Positions 8,671 to 18,607 of a stretch of 64,000 nucleotides of DNA are shown in pieces. The position numbers and the translations under genes are program-made. A model generated the notes under the pieces. The model did not search any database. It saw nothing but the letters and a program-made list of their open reading frames with translations, and was not told the DNA's origin. Source of the DNA: Tritonibacter horizontis (GTDB lineage Bacteria; Pseudomonadota; Alphaproteobacteria; Rhodobacterales; Rhodobacteraceae); contig NZ_LPUY01000048.1 of NCBI RefSeq assembly GCF_001518015.1, positions 37,386 through 101,385 on the forward strand. The letters are read 5' to 3'. The first letter of the stretch is position 1. Every line of letters starts with the position of its first letter.

Positions 8671-11181
8671 ATGACCGACCCCAATACGATACGTCTATCC
8701 GTTTCCGGCATGAACTGTGCGTCTTGTGTGGGCAGGGTTGAGAAGGCTTTGAACGAGGTTCCGGGCCTTTCGAACGTCAGTGTCAACCTTGTGAACGAAA
8801 CGGCTCAATTTCAGATGGATGATCCGGCCACCACGGGCGTGGCGGTCACGGCCCTCTCGAACGCCGGATACCCTGCACGGACGGCGCGCGTAATATTGAA
8901 CGTGGACGCCATGTCCTGCGCGTCCTGTGTCGGTCGGGTTGAACAGGCGCTTGTACGGACACCCGGCCTATTGAATGCGGCGGTCAATCTAGCAACCGAA
9001 ACTGCTGTGGTAGAGTATCTTTCAGATGCCATCACCCCGGAAGAGATTGCCCGGATCAGTACGGAGGCGGGATACCCGGCCGAGATTGCGCAGAGCGATG
9101 CGCACGAGGACCGATCGGACCGCAAGGCAGAAGAAGCCGACGCGCTGGCGCGCCGTGTCATCCTTGCCGCGATCCTGACCGTGCCGGTGTTCGTTCTGGA
9201 AATGGGAAAACATACCATACCCGGCTTTGAGGGCCTGATTGAGAGCACAATCGGCATTCAAACGTCATGGCTGATCCAATTCGCGCTTGCCACGGTGGTT
9301 CTTTTCGGACCGGGTTGGGGGTTCTTTGCGAAGGGCATTCCGGCGTTGATCAAGCGTGCCCCGGATATGAACAGCCTTGTCGCACTGGGAACCGGGGCGG
9401 CGTGGACTTATTCCGTAGTCGCGACCTTCCTGCCTCAGGTGCTGCCTGACGGTGTGCGCGCCGTCTATTTCGAAGCAGCGGCGGTTATTGTCGTTCTGAT
9501 CTTGTTGGGTCGCTGGCTTGAAGCGCGGGCCAAGGGCAAGACCGGTGCAGCCATTCAGGCCCTTCTTGGTCTGCAGGCAAAGACAGCCAGGGTCCTGCGT
9601 GACGGGCAGGCGACCGAGGTTGACATCAAGGAACTGCGGATCGGCGATCAGATCCTCGTGCGTCCCGGTGAAAGGCTGCCTGTCGATGGCGAGGTCACAG
9701 AAGGATCAAGCAACGTCGATGAAAGCATGATCACCGGTGAACCCCTCGCCGTGCCAAAGGCTGCTGGCGAACCGGTGACCGGCGGCACGGTGAACGGCAC
9801 CGGGAGCCTGACCATAACGGCGACGCGAGTCGGGGCGGATACCACGCTGGCGCAGATTATCCGCATGGTCGAAGATGCTCAGGGGGCCAAGCTGCCGATC
9901 CAAGGCCTAGTGGATCGCGTGACCATGTGGTTCGTGCCTGCCGTTCTGGTTCTGGCGCTTGCGACTGTGGTTGTCTGGCTGCTGGTCGGTCCCGATCCGG
10001 CTCTGACCTTTGCGCTTGTGGCGGGTGTCTCCGTTCTGATCATTGCGTGCCCCTGCGCCATGGGGTTGGCCACGCCCACCTCGATCATGGTGGGGACAGG
10101 ACGCGCGGCCGAGATGGGGGTGTTCTTCCGCAAGGGAGATGCGCTGCAACATCTGGATGAAGTTGGCGTTGTCGCATTGGACAAGACCGGGACGGTCACG
10201 CAAGGGCAACCCAGTTTGACAGACCTCATCACGGCCGACGGCTTTGACCGGGCAGAGACACTCGCCCTCATCACATCTGTCGAGGCGCAGTCTGAGCACC
10301 CGGTGGCAGAGGCCATTGTGCAGTCCGCAAAGAGCGAAGGCCTGTCCTGGCCCGATGCGACGGAATTCCGGTCCGTGACCGGCTACGGTGTCGAGGCGCT
10401 TGTCCAGGGCCGCAAGGTTCATGTCGGTGCGGATCGCTTCATGGTGCAGCAGAGCATTGACACCAGCCCGCTGGAAGACCGCGAAAGGGCCTTGGCCGAA
10501 AAGGGACGCACCGCGCTTTATGCTGCGGTGGACGGATCCCTGGCGGCCGTGATTGCCGTGGCAGACCCGGTCAAATCCTCCAGCGCCGAAGTGATCGCAG
10601 CTCTGCATGATCGAGGGATCAAGGTCGCGATGATCACCGGAGACAAGAAGGCCACGGCAGATGCCATCGCCCGCGAGGTCGGGATCGACCATGTCATTGC
10701 AGGGGTGTTGCCGGATGGAAAAGTCGCCGCCCTGGACGAATTGCGGCAAGGGAACAGCAAGATCGCCTTTGTCGGAGACGGCATCAACGACGCGCCAGCG
10801 CTGGCCCATGCCGATGTCGGCATCGCCATCGGAACCGGCACGGATGTCGCAATCGAAAGCGCCGACGTGGTGCTGATGTCGGGCGACCTGCGCGGCGTGG
10901 TGAATGCCATCGACGTGTCGCGCAAGACCATGCGCAACATACGGCAGAACCTTATCTGGGCCTTTGGCTATAACGTCGCGCTGATCCCTGTGGCGGCGGG
11001 CGCGCTTTACCCGGCCTTTGGATTGCTCCTGTCGCCGGTGTTTGCCGCCGGGGCCATGGCGCTGTCCTCCGTGTCGGTTCTGACCAACGCGCTGCAGCTG
11101 CGACGAATCAAGGCGACGATGTCGGAACAGGATCCGCCCCACGACGCGGAGACGAAATTCGCAACGCAGCCCGCAGAATAG
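8671..11181 (+). CDS. copA: Cu(I)-exporting P1B-type ATPase
   Basis: An 836-residue inner-membrane copper exporter. Two N-terminal HMA domains each carry CASC (C16/C19 and C83/C86). Further on are the phosphatase loop [10 protein letters not shown], the membrane metal site CPC (C460-P461-C462), the phosphorylated aspartate D504 in [16 protein letters not shown] of the nucleotide domain and the hinge [11 protein letters not shown]. These mark a P1B-1 Cu+ ATPase. AGGAGG-like GAGGAGG precedes the start. It is driven by a CueR-type promoter, and cueR follows 9 bp downstream. Confidence 0.97.
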   Translation: MTDPNTIRLSVSGMNCASCVGRVEKALNEVPGLSNVSVNLVNETAQFQMDDPATTGVAVTALSNAGYPARTARVILNVDAMSCASCVGRVEQALVRTPGLLNAAVNLATETAVVEYLSDAITPEEIARISTEAGYPAEIAQSDAHEDRSDRKAEEADALARRVILAAILTVPVFVLEMGKHTIPGFEGLIESTIGIQTSWLIQFALATVVLFGPGWGFFAKGIPALIKRAPDMNSLVALGTGAAWTYSVVATFLPQVLPDGVRAVYFEAAAVIVVLILLGRWLEARAKGKTGAAIQALLGLQAKTARVLRDGQATEVDIKELRIGDQILVRPGERLPVDGEVTEGSSNVDESMITGEPLAVPKAAGEPVTGGTVNGTGSLTITATRVGADTTLAQIIRMVEDAQGAKLPIQGLVDRVTMWFVPAVLVLALATVVVWLLVGPDPALTFALVAGVSVLIIACPCAMGLATPTSIMVGTGRAAEMGVFFRKGDALQHLDEVGVVALDKTGTVTQGQPSLTDLITADGFDRAETLALITSVEAQSEHPVAEAIVQSAKSEGLSWPDATEFRSVTGYGVEALVQGRKVHVGADRFMVQQSIDTSPLEDRERALAEKGRTALYAAVDGSLAAVIAVADPVKSSSAEVIAALHDRGIKVAMITGDKKATADAIAREVGIDHVIAGVLPDGKVAALDELRQGNSKIAFVGDGINDAPALAHADVGIAIGTGTDVAIESADVVLMSGDLRGVVNAIDVSRKTMRNIRQNLIWAFGYNVALIPVAAGALYPAFGLLLSPVFAAGAMALSSVSVLTNALQLRRIKATMSEQDPPHDAETKFATQPAE

Positions 11182-11190
11182 GAGACAGGT

Positions 11191-11580
11191 GTGAACATCG
11201 GAGAAGTATCAGAACGCGCGGGTTTGCCAGCGAAGACAATCCGCTACTACGAAGACATCGGCCTTGTCCGGCCTTTGCGCAGCGACAACGGCTATCGCGC
11301 CTTTCGCGACAGCGACATCCACAAGCTCGCATTTCTCGGTCGCGCCAGGACGTTCGGGTTCTCGATCGAAGACTGCCGCACGCTGCTTGATCTCTATGAA
11401 GATGAGACGCGGGAAAGCGCACAAGTAAAAGCGGTCGCACAAGAACACCTGGCGGCCATTGACGAAAAGATTGCCCAGCTCAGGTCGATGCACGATACGC
11501 TGTCACACCTCGTTGACGCCTGCCATGGCGATCACCGCCCGGATTGTCCGATTCTGAAAGATCTGGCCAAAGAGCCGTAG
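11191..11580 (+). CDS. cueR: CueR-type copper-responsive MerR regulator (copy 1)
   Basis: A 129-residue MerR-family regulator starting at GTG with a GGAGA ribosome site. The N-terminal winged helix reads MNIGEVSERAGLPAKTIRYYE; the C-terminal metal loop CHGDHRPDC has the two Cys (seven residues between) of Cu(I)/Ag(I) sensors. It lies directly after copA, the usual arrangement. It is very similar to the regulator at 18608, so the window has two CueR paralogues with presumably overlapping operator sets. Confidence 0.94.
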   Translation: MNIGEVSERAGLPAKTIRYYEDIGLVRPLRSDNGYRAFRDSDIHKLAFLGRARTFGFSIEDCRTLLDLYEDETRESAQVKAVAQEHLAAIDEKIAQLRSMHDTLSHLVDACHGDHRPDCPILKDLAKEP

Positions 11581-11637
11581 CGCATGATGCTTGGGGCCGA
11601 CATTCTTCGGATTTTCGCACCGTAGCGTTGGAGTTTG

Positions 11638-11668
11638 TTGGAGCCCTCCCCCGCTGGAATGTTGTTTC
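11638..11668 (+). promoter_or_regulatory. weak CueR-like operator candidate
   Basis: TTGGAG (11638-11643) is followed by a CCCTCCCCCGCTGGAATG stretch resembling the CueR dyad. The -10 position (TGTTTC) is poor. It is the only promoter-like signal in the 120-bp gap before the DUF305 gene. Low certainty. Confidence 0.3.
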
Positions 11669-11700
11669 TTCAGCAATTCAAGCCAAGGTGGAGGGATCAA

Positions 11701-12652
11701 ATGTCTGAAGATACGACCGGGAAATCTAGCGGCGGGTCCCACGCCCGTTCAAGTGAAGATGCAGCACATTCGGGGGGCCATTCAGGTTCATCCTATGGCC
11801 GGTTTCTGGCGATGGTTGGCACGTCGACAGCGATCATGTTCGGCCTGATGTACATCAACTCGTACTCCTTCGAACATGTCTACTGGAGCGAAACCCGATT
11901 TTACATGACGTTCATCATGGGCGCGACGATTGCGACCGTGATGCTCCTTTTCATGTTGAACATGTACAAGAACAAGGGCGTCAACGCCGCGATCTTTCTC
12001 GGGTCTGTCGTGATGTTTGCCGGCGCGCTCTGGCTCGTGAGAAGCCAGGAGACCATTCAGGACGAAAGCTGGATGAGCGCGATGATCCCGCACCACTCCA
12101 TCGCGATCATGACAAGCGAACGGGCCGAGCTGACAGATCCACGGGTCAAGGCTCTGGCTTCGGAAATCGTGACGGCGCAAAAATCGCGAAATTTCCGAAA
12201 TGCGTTTCCTCATAGATGACATTGAGGCAAATGGCGAAGCCGGTCCTGAATGGCCACTTGGTGAAGCGGACGGTCCGGCTGAAATGGAGGGGCTTCAAGA
12301 AGCGATTGCAACCCCGGTGATTGCCGGAATCCGTCCTGCACCGCTCAAAGCCGAAGAAATAACACGCGCACTGGGGTCCGACGGACAATGCCGTTTCATT
12401 CGCGCCGTGAACGCCGATCCCATTCTGGTCACGGACGGGGCGGGGAACGGCGTCGCCAAGATATCCGGATCGCTGGTCAACTTCACGTCGCAAGACACAG
12501 TGACGTCCGGTGGCGTCCTGTCTGCCGATGGTGGCCAATTCACGCTGGCGCCGGGTGACGCCGACGGTGAAGACGCCACCCTGCTGTTTGAATTGACGGG
12601 AGAGACGCCTCTGACTGTCGGATTTACCGGGTATTGGACCTGCAACGGTTAA
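11701..12652 (+). pseudogene. DUF305-type membrane protein, frameshifted
   Basis: ATG 11701 (GGAGGG upstream) opens a protein with a His/Ser-rich N-terminus, three membrane segments (about residues 35-120) and a DUF305-like MIPHHSIAIM motif, a known feature of metal-cluster proteins. Frame 1 then runs into an unrelated tail and stops at 12219. Removing one A from the A5 run at 12179-12183 restores AQNREISEM and joins the second frame, which continues to 12652 with a roughly 140-residue C-terminal domain ending GYWTCNG. It is therefore one gene of about 316 codons with a one-base insertion, either a true mutation or a base-calling error. Confidence 0.8.
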
Positions 12653-12672
12653 AGGATTTAAAGGAACGCGTC

Positions 12673-13441
12673 ATGACGAGAGAGGCAAAATCCACCCCGA
12701 AGACGGCGGTTTTGTACCGAATGGTGATGGAGGAGCATGTTTGTCCCTATGGGCTGAAAATCGAAGGACCTGCTTGAGCGGGAGGGGTATTCGATTGAGG
12801 ACCGGCCTCTGAACACCCGCGAGGAAACGGATGCTTTCATGGAAGAACACAGTGTCGAAACGACTCCGCAGACCTTTATCGGCAATGAAAGAATTGGTGG
12901 CTATGACGCGCTGAGGGAATTTTTCGGCCAGGACGTAAAGGATGACGACGAGACGACTTATCAACCCGTCATTGCGATATTCGCGGTCGCATTCCTTATG
13001 GCGCTTGGTCTCAGTTGGGCGTTTTACGGTTCGATCCTGACGCTGCGGGCATTCGAGTGGTTCATCGCGATCTCGATGAGCTTTCTTGCTGTTCAAAAAC
13101 TGCAGGACGTCGAGACGTTTTCCACGATGTTTCTGAACTACGATCTGCTTGCCCAGAAATGGGTGCGCTATGGCTATGTCTATCCCTTCGGCGAAGCACT
13201 TGCCGGTATTCTCATGGTCGCCGGTGCCTTGGTCTGGATCAGCGCGCCTGTTGCACTGTTCATCGGTACGGTCGGAGCGGCTTCAGTTTTCAAGGCCGTC
13301 TACATCGATAAGCGCGAGATCAAGTGCGCCTGCGTGGGCGGCGGTTCAAACGTGCCGCTGGGTTTCGTGTCCCTGACCGAAAACCTGATGATGATATTCA
13401 TGGGCGTCTGGATGTCGGCGCGTGCGATGGGCCTCTTTTAG
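12673..13441 (+). pseudogene. glutaredoxin-MauE/DoxX membrane fusion, frameshifted
   Basis: Frame 1 from ATG 12673 encodes a glutaredoxin beginning with HVCPYGLK (CPYG, monothiol-like) and stops at 12777. Deleting one A from the A4 run at 12757-12760 continues into LLEREGY, the cis-Pro region TTPQTFIG and ERIGGYDALREFF, then a four-helix MauE/DoxX-like membrane domain with a CACVGGGSNVP cysteine segment, ending at 13441. Such proteins are redox-associated membrane proteins. The break lies after the active site, so frame 1 alone is unlikely to fold. Same type of indel as the preceding gene. Confidence 0.8.
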
Positions 13442-13443
13442 GC

Positions 13444-15537
13444 CTAACCATCCGTTTTCAAAGCGGTCACAGGGTCGCCAAGTGCGGCCCTGCTCAGCGC
13501 GTCGAGAACGGCTTCGGACGTCAGAACCTCGGACAGGATGATCCCGTCTGGCGCGTTTGGCCCGTAGACGATGTTGAACGGGATGCCAAACCTGTTGTGG
13601 CTTTCCAGATACCGGGAAATGTCAGTGCTGGGCCTAGTCCAGTCTGCCCGCATCGCAACGACATTATCACCCCGCAGTTGGTCGACCACGGGCGCACGGT
13701 CCAGCACCAGCGTCTTGTTGGCCTTGCACGTCAGGCACCAGTCTGCGGTCACGTCGACAAAGACGGTTTTTCCCTGCGACACCAGTTTCGGTATCTCGGA
13801 GCGATCGAACGCGACCCAGTCCTGGCCCACCGCTCTCGTCTGCGGCGGGATTGTCAGCGCCGTCGGCACCAGAAGGCTGAGAACAGCAACCACCACCAGC
13901 GCTGTCGGGCGCGTCAATCTGCCCGGCAAACGTATTGTTGCGAGAAGAATGAAAAGGCTCGTCATAAGCAGCACGGTCATGGCCACCCGGCCACCCGCCA
14001 CCCCTATCAGTACCCAGAGCAGCCAGATCGCGGTCCCGGCCAGAAGACCGGCAAGCACCCATTTGACGACAACCATCCAACGTCCCGGCCTGGGCAACAA
14101 CCGGACCAGACCAGGCTTCCCCGCCAGAACCAGATAGGGCAGGGAGAGCCCAAGCCCCAGAGCCGTGAAAACGAGAATGACATCAATCGGGCGCCCGGAC
14201 AGGGCAAAGGCAACCGCTGTCCCCAAAAACGGGGCCGAGCAGGGCGTGGCCAGCACCGCCGCGAAGGCGCCTGTTGCAAAATCTCCGCCATACCCGTCGC
14301 GACCGCTTGATCTGGCCAGCCGTGACTGCAACCCGGAGGGCAATGAAACTTCGAACACCCCGAACAGATTGGCAGAGAACACGGCAAGCACCAGAAACAT
14401 GACGGTCAGGAAAACAGGGCTTTGGAATTGCAGGCCCCACCCAACGGTGACGCCGACGGATTGCAGAACCAGAATGATTGCGGCGAGGGCCCACATGAAC
14501 ACCAGAACGCCAAGCGCCGACATCAGGAACCCATTCCGGACCTCGTGCGCTGGCTTGTTTCCATGATTGAGAACCGATGTCAGCTTGATGGACAGGACAG
14601 GCAGAACACAGGGCATGACATTCAGGATCAGACCGCCAAGAAAGGCAAAGGCCGCAATCGCCAGGATTTGCGTCAGATCCGGCAGGTTCGCCATAACCTC
14701 GAATGGTGCACCCGGGATGCGGTCTGACCAAGCGGGCTGCGCTGTCACCGCGCGTGATCCATCGGTCACAGTCAGTTGCAGGGGCGGCGGATCCTCCCCT
14801 TGCGCGAGAAGAGGCAGCTTGGCCCAAAGGGCTGTTCCCGCATCATCGGTTCGGATGTCCGGTTTGCCAAAGGTGAATTCCGGCCCCAGTTCCGGAAAGA
14901 TATCCGGCTTCACAAAGGCATTCGCACTGCGCGCCGTCACATAAAGCGCATCATCCGCGATCACCGCCGTTTCGACAATGATGTCGCTCTCTTCGGGACC
15001 AAGCGGCACCCGCTGGGCATACTCCGAAATCAGGCCCGCCGCCTTCGCGTCAATCCCGGTGCCCGCCGGAATTGTCAGTGCGAGATCGAAATCATGCGGC
15101 ACACAGACAGTCGAGCACGCCAGCAATGAAACACGCGCCTGCAATGTTGCGGACTGGCCCGCAGTTTCGAGAACTGCCTGAATGGGCAGGACGACACGGG
15201 TCTTGTAGCCAAAATTCTCGATGCCGAATGCCGTGAAGCGCTCAGGCGCGGGCCAGAGCATCTGTGCGCTCACCAGATTTTCCGATCCATCCCATGAAAT
15301 TTCAGGCGGCAGACCCACCTCGCCGGGCGAACGCCAATAGGCTTTCCAGCCCTCGGCCAGCTCGACATCCAGGCCAAGGGAAAGGGTTCTGGAGGTTTCC
15401 GCGACCCCATTTTCAACGGAGATGAGCCGGGCCGTGATTGTTGAATTCTCGTAGGTATCGCTCGATGCAGCAAAGCCCATGGAGGCCCAAAGGCAAGCCA
15501 TGAGAAGGAAGAATAGGCGCAACGTGGTTCGCATCAT
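13444..15537 (-). CDS. DsbD/ScsB-type protein-disulfide reductase
   Basis: A 697-residue inner-membrane electron transporter. After a signal peptide comes a periplasmic domain (residues about 30-280) with the pair CSTVC, then about eight membrane segments with conserved PCVLPVLSIKL and ATPCSAPFLGTA (central redox Cys), and a C-terminal thioredoxin domain with DWCLTCKANK. It moves reducing power from cytoplasmic thioredoxin to the periplasm. An in-frame GTG at 15555 lacks a properly spaced ribosome site; ATG 15537 (followed by a second ATG) is chosen. It converges with the Grx-MauE gene, only two bases away. Confidence 0.93.
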   Translation of the reverse strand: MMRTTLRLFFLLMACLWASMGFAASSDTYENSTITARLISVENGVAETSRTLSLGLDVELAEGWKAYWRSPGEVGLPPEISWDGSENLVSAQMLWPAPERFTAFGIENFGYKTRVVLPIQAVLETAGQSATLQARVSLLACSTVCVPHDFDLALTIPAGTGIDAKAAGLISEYAQRVPLGPEESDIIVETAVIADDALYVTARSANAFVKPDIFPELGPEFTFGKPDIRTDDAGTALWAKLPLLAQGEDPPPLQLTVTDGSRAVTAQPAWSDRIPGAPFEVMANLPDLTQILAIAAFAFLGGLILNVMPCVLPVLSIKLTSVLNHGNKPAHEVRNGFLMSALGVLVFMWALAAIILVLQSVGVTVGWGLQFQSPVFLTVMFLVLAVFSANLFGVFEVSLPSGLQSRLARSSGRDGYGGDFATGAFAAVLATPCSAPFLGTAVAFALSGRPIDVILVFTALGLGLSLPYLVLAGKPGLVRLLPRPGRWMVVVKWVLAGLLAGTAIWLLWVLIGVAGGRVAMTVLLMTSLFILLATIRLPGRLTRPTALVVVAVLSLLVPTALTIPPQTRAVGQDWVAFDRSEIPKLVSQGKTVFVDVTADWCLTCKANKTLVLDRAPVVDQLRGDNVVAMRADWTRPSTDISRYLESHNRFGIPFNIVYGPNAPDGIILSEVLTSEAVLDALSRAALGDPVTALKTDG

Positions 15538-15752
15538 CTTTTGGCTCGCTTCCACCCTTGTCCCGAGATCGAAATCCGAAGCACCTCTATGGCTGCATCT
15601 CCCGGTTGGTCAACTTTACAAACGGATACAATGTCGTTTGTGAAGCCATCCCGCTGCGAGAATAACGCGACGAAGTCCGCGTTCGTAGCAGGAAGGCCAA
15701 TAGAAGCTTTTTTCTTCATTAAACATTTCAATCGCAACCGCGGCCTCCAACC

Positions 15753-15766
15753 TTCCAGCGCTGGAA
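15753..15766. promoter_or_regulatory. orphan CueR-like palindrome
   Basis: TTCCAGCGCTGGAA is a perfect 14-bp palindrome matching the dyad core of the copA and cueR2 promoters. It lies in the roughly 290-bp gap between dsbD (minus) and the micropeptide gene (plus). Neither strand has good flanking hexamers at 19-bp spacing, so which gene it serves is unclear. Confidence 0.45.
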
Positions 15767-15827
15767 ATTGAAACCAAATGCGGATGACTTAGTTGAACGC
15801 TTAGCAATTGAGAGAAGGAAGAAGATC

Positions 15828-15947
15828 ATGATGGATGGTGGAATGATGGGCGGCGGTATGATGATTGGAATGGGACTTGTCTGGCTCCTTGTCATCGTGG
15901 TGCTGATTCTCGCAGTTATTGCGCTGGTGAAATACCTGCGTACGTAG
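15828..15947 (+). CDS. Met-rich single-TM micropeptide, copy 1
   Basis: A 39-residue ORF that starts ATGATG after AGAGAAGGAAGAAG. The N-terminus is packed with Met and Gly (MMDGGMMGGGMMIGMG); the rest is one hydrophobic helix ending LVKYLR-T. A second 42-residue gene at 22388 has the same plan and the same VALVKYLR-type ending, which supports coding. Met clusters on the N-terminal side could coordinate Cu(I) (inference). The epimerase-VKOR fusion begins 20 bp downstream. Confidence 0.8.
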   Translation: MMDGGMMGGGMMIGMGLVWLLVIVVLILAVIALVKYLRT

Positions 15948-15967
15948 CGGAAGGCCGGAGCGTCGCC

Positions 15968-18565
15968 ATGGCAGATGAAAGCAAGCCGGTCGTTATAGTT
16001 ACCGGGTCGAGCGGGTATCTCGGGGCCGCGGTGGTGCGACGGCTGCACGGGTCCTACCGCGTCGTCGGACTTGACCGGTATTCGCCGCCCCATCCGCCGC
16101 ATCAGGCCGAGTGCGTCTGTTTCGACATCACCGATCAGGCAAGTGTCGATACCGCGCTTGATCGTGTGCGGCTGGCTTACGGCGACAGGATTTCCGCCTG
16201 CATTCACCTTGCGGGCTATTTCGATCTCAGCGGCGAGGATGATCCGGCCTATGATGCGGTTACCGTCGAAGGGTCGAAACGTCTTCTGAAGGGCCTTCAG
16301 GAATTCAAGCTGGAACAGTTCGTCTTCGCGTCCACCATGCTGGCGCATGCGCCGACCGAGCCTGGCGAGCCGATAGACGAAGATCATCCTTTCGATCCCA
16401 AATTGCCTTACCGGGCGTCGAAGGTGCGTACCGAAAGAATGCTGCGCGAAGAACGGGGTGACGAGAAACTCGTGCTGATGCGCCCCGCCGGTATCTACGA
16501 TGACAACGGGCAGTCGACTTTTCTGACCCACCAGATCGCCCGCATTCACGAACGACGATTCAGCGGCAAGGTTTATCCTGGCGATCTGTCGCGCGGGCAG
16601 GCGTTCCTGCATCTCGACGATTTTCTAGACGCGGTGGAACGTATCGTTGATCGGCGCGTCAAGCTGCCGGACGTTTTTCCGGTGCTACTGGGGGAGAGCG
16701 ATCCGATAACCTTCGGCGAGTTGCAGCGCCTGATCGGGCGCGAACTGCATGGAGAGGACTGGATCACCTGGAACGTGCCGTCCCAACTGGCCAAGCTCGG
16801 CGCCTGGGCGGAAAACAAGATATTTGGCGAGGACGCCTTCATTCGGTCCTGGATGGTCGATATTTCCAGCGATCAATATGAACTCGACCTTTCGGCGGCG
16901 AAGAAGCATCTGGATTGGACGCCTCGGCACAGCCTGCGCGAGGACATGCCGGGCATCCTTCAGCGCCTGAAGGACGATCCCTACGAATGGTACGAAGCGA
17001 ACGGGCTGAACACCGCACGGGTCTCGGCGGCCAAGGTCGAAAACGCCGTGGCGGAAGAGGCTGCAGAGCATGCACCGACGGAGGCCGAGGCGAACGCGGA
17101 TCGGCGCGAGCATGATCAACACATGCGGCAGATGCATTTTTCTATGCTCTGGGTGCATTGGCTGGTCATGGCGCTCGGCCTGTGGTTGGCCACCGCGCCA
17201 TCGGTTTTCGGCACCTTCGATCAGACCGAATTCAGCGCGGCGGTCCAGCGCGTGACGGAGGATCGCGGGCTGTGGTCCGCCGCTACACGCAGTTGGCTGA
17301 CCGCGTGGAACAATGTCTTCACCGGACTTGCCATCATGGTCTTTGCCGCCCTGTCGCTGCGCCATGGTAACGGCTGGGCGCAATGGGTGAATGCCGCGCT
17401 CGGCGTCTGGCTGCTGGCCGCGCCGCTGGTGTTCTGGACGCCGGACGCGGCCGTCTATGCCAACGACACGCTGATCGGCGCGCTGGTGGTCGCGCTGACA
17501 ATCCTGATCCCGATGATGCCGGGCATGTCGCGCGAGGGGATGATGGACGATACCGATATCCCGCCCGGCTGGACCTACTGCCCCTCCACCTATGTCCAGC
17601 GCCTGCCGATCATCGCGCTCGGTGTCGTGGGCTTCATCCTGTCGCGCATCCTGTCGGCCTACCAGCTCGGCCATGTAGACGGCGTGTGGGAGCCGTTCTT
17701 TTCATCGCCGGTCGCGCTGAATGGCACCGAATACATCATCACCTCCGATGTCTCGAAAGCCTGGCCCATTGCCGACGGCGGCCTTGGCGCAATGAGTTAT
17801 ATGTTTGAGATCATGATGGGCGTGATGGGCAGCCGCCTGCGCTGGCGCACGATGCCCTGGATGGTCGCACTTTTCGGCATCGTTGTCGGGCCGCTTGGCG
17901 TGATCAGCATCTATTTCATCATCATTCAGCCGATTGCCATCGACACCTATTGCACGATCTGCCTGATGGCGGCGCTGGCCATGCTGATCATGATCCCGTT
18001 CTCGCTCGATGAAATCGTCGCGATGGTGCAGTTCATGGTCTGGAATACGCGCCGGGGCAGACCGTTCTGGCGCGCGTTCTTCAGGGGCGATGCGCTGCCC
18101 GGTGGCACAACGGGGGGCGAAATGAGCTTCGACGCGCGACCGATGCAGATCTTTCGACAAAGCGCACGCGGCGTCACCGTACCATGGACACTCGGGCTGA
18201 GTGCTGCGATCGGGGTCTTCCTGATGTTGTCGCGCGCGATCTTTGGCAATGAAGCGGCCATGGCGAACAGCGATCACCTGCTGGGCGCACTGGTCCTGAC
18301 CACTGCGGTCATCGCCTGGGCCGAGGTCGCGCGCCCGTTGCGGTTCCTTAACATCCTCTTCGGCCTCTGGCTCATTGTCGCGCCTTGGTTCCTGGGCGGA
18401 GGCACGGTGGCAGGCAGCCTTGTCGGTATCCTCGCCGGGATCGCTCTCATCGCGCTCAGCCTGTCGCGTGGGAAGCGCAGCGAGGAACACTATGGGAGTT
18501 GGGACAGGTTCATTTTTGAAGGGGCGTCACAAAAAGATTGCCAAGCGTCCTTGACCTTCCAGTAG
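15968..18565 (+). CDS. epimerase-SPW-VKOR-SPW multidomain membrane protein
   Basis: An 865-residue fusion. Residues about 1-340 form an NAD(P)-binding SDR/epimerase domain (VTGSSGYLGAAV, YRASK). After an acidic linker, about 378-530 is an SPW-repeat membrane region (WLVMALGLWLATAPSVFG). About 540-700 resembles bacterial vitamin K epoxide reductase, with SDVSKAWPIADGGLGAMSY and the redox motif CTIC (C662/C665). About 720-865 is more SPW-type helices. VKOR domains reoxidise DsbA-like proteins via quinone; here the usual loop Cys pair is not evident before SDVSKAWP. It lies among DsbA, DsbD and copper genes. Confidence 0.88.
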   Translation: MADESKPVVIVTGSSGYLGAAVVRRLHGSYRVVGLDRYSPPHPPHQAECVCFDITDQASVDTALDRVRLAYGDRISACIHLAGYFDLSGEDDPAYDAVTVEGSKRLLKGLQEFKLEQFVFASTMLAHAPTEPGEPIDEDHPFDPKLPYRASKVRTERMLREERGDEKLVLMRPAGIYDDNGQSTFLTHQIARIHERRFSGKVYPGDLSRGQAFLHLDDFLDAVERIVDRRVKLPDVFPVLLGESDPITFGELQRLIGRELHGEDWITWNVPSQLAKLGAWAENKIFGEDAFIRSWMVDISSDQYELDLSAAKKHLDWTPRHSLREDMPGILQRLKDDPYEWYEANGLNTARVSAAKVENAVAEEAAEHAPTEAEANADRREHDQHMRQMHFSMLWVHWLVMALGLWLATAPSVFGTFDQTEFSAAVQRVTEDRGLWSAATRSWLTAWNNVFTGLAIMVFAALSLRHGNGWAQWVNAALGVWLLAAPLVFWTPDAAVYANDTLIGALVVALTILIPMMPGMSREGMMDDTDIPPGWTYCPSTYVQRLPIIALGVVGFILSRILSAYQLGHVDGVWEPFFSSPVALNGTEYIITSDVSKAWPIADGGLGAMSYMFEIMMGVMGSRLRWRTMPWMVALFGIVVGPLGVISIYFIIIQPIAIDTYCTICLMAALAMLIMIPFSLDEIVAMVQFMVWNTRRGRPFWRAFFRGDALPGGTTGGEMSFDARPMQIFRQSARGVTVPWTLGLSAAIGVFLMLSRAIFGNEAAMANSDHLLGALVLTTAVIAWAEVARPLRFLNILFGLWLIVAPWFLGGGTVAGSLVGILAGIALIALSLSRGKRSEEHYGSWDRFIFEGASQKDCQASLTFQ

Positions 18566-18581
18566 GTGGAAGGACTATCTG
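18551..18581 (+). promoter_or_regulatory. CueR-type promoter of cueR2 operon
   Basis: A perfect TTGACC (18551-18556) and TATCTG (18576-18581) flank a 19-bp spacer with the dyad CCTTCCAGTAGGTGGAAGG. It overlaps the 3' end of the fusion gene and drives cueR2, and probably the long forward run beyond it. Confidence 0.88.
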
Positions 18582-18607
18582 GTGTTTCAAGGAGAGGGTT
18601 GCCAGCT

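Noticed and set aside
9907..11142. 411-residue open frame antisense to copA
   Set aside because: CopA shows all P1B ATPase motifs in the other frame; the antisense frame is a high-GC shadow.
12673..12777. stand-alone 34-residue peptide in frame 1 of the Grx-MauE gene
   Set aside because: It ends just after the CPYG site by frameshift, and the rest of the glutaredoxin follows one base out of frame.
13324..14310. 328-residue open frame antisense to dsbD
   Set aside because: Overlaps the Grx-MauE 3' end and dsbD with no family match; a shadow.
16685..17674. 329-residue open frame antisense to the epimerase-VKOR gene
   Set aside because: Arg/His/Gln-rich shadow without a ribosome site; the sense frame has clear domains.
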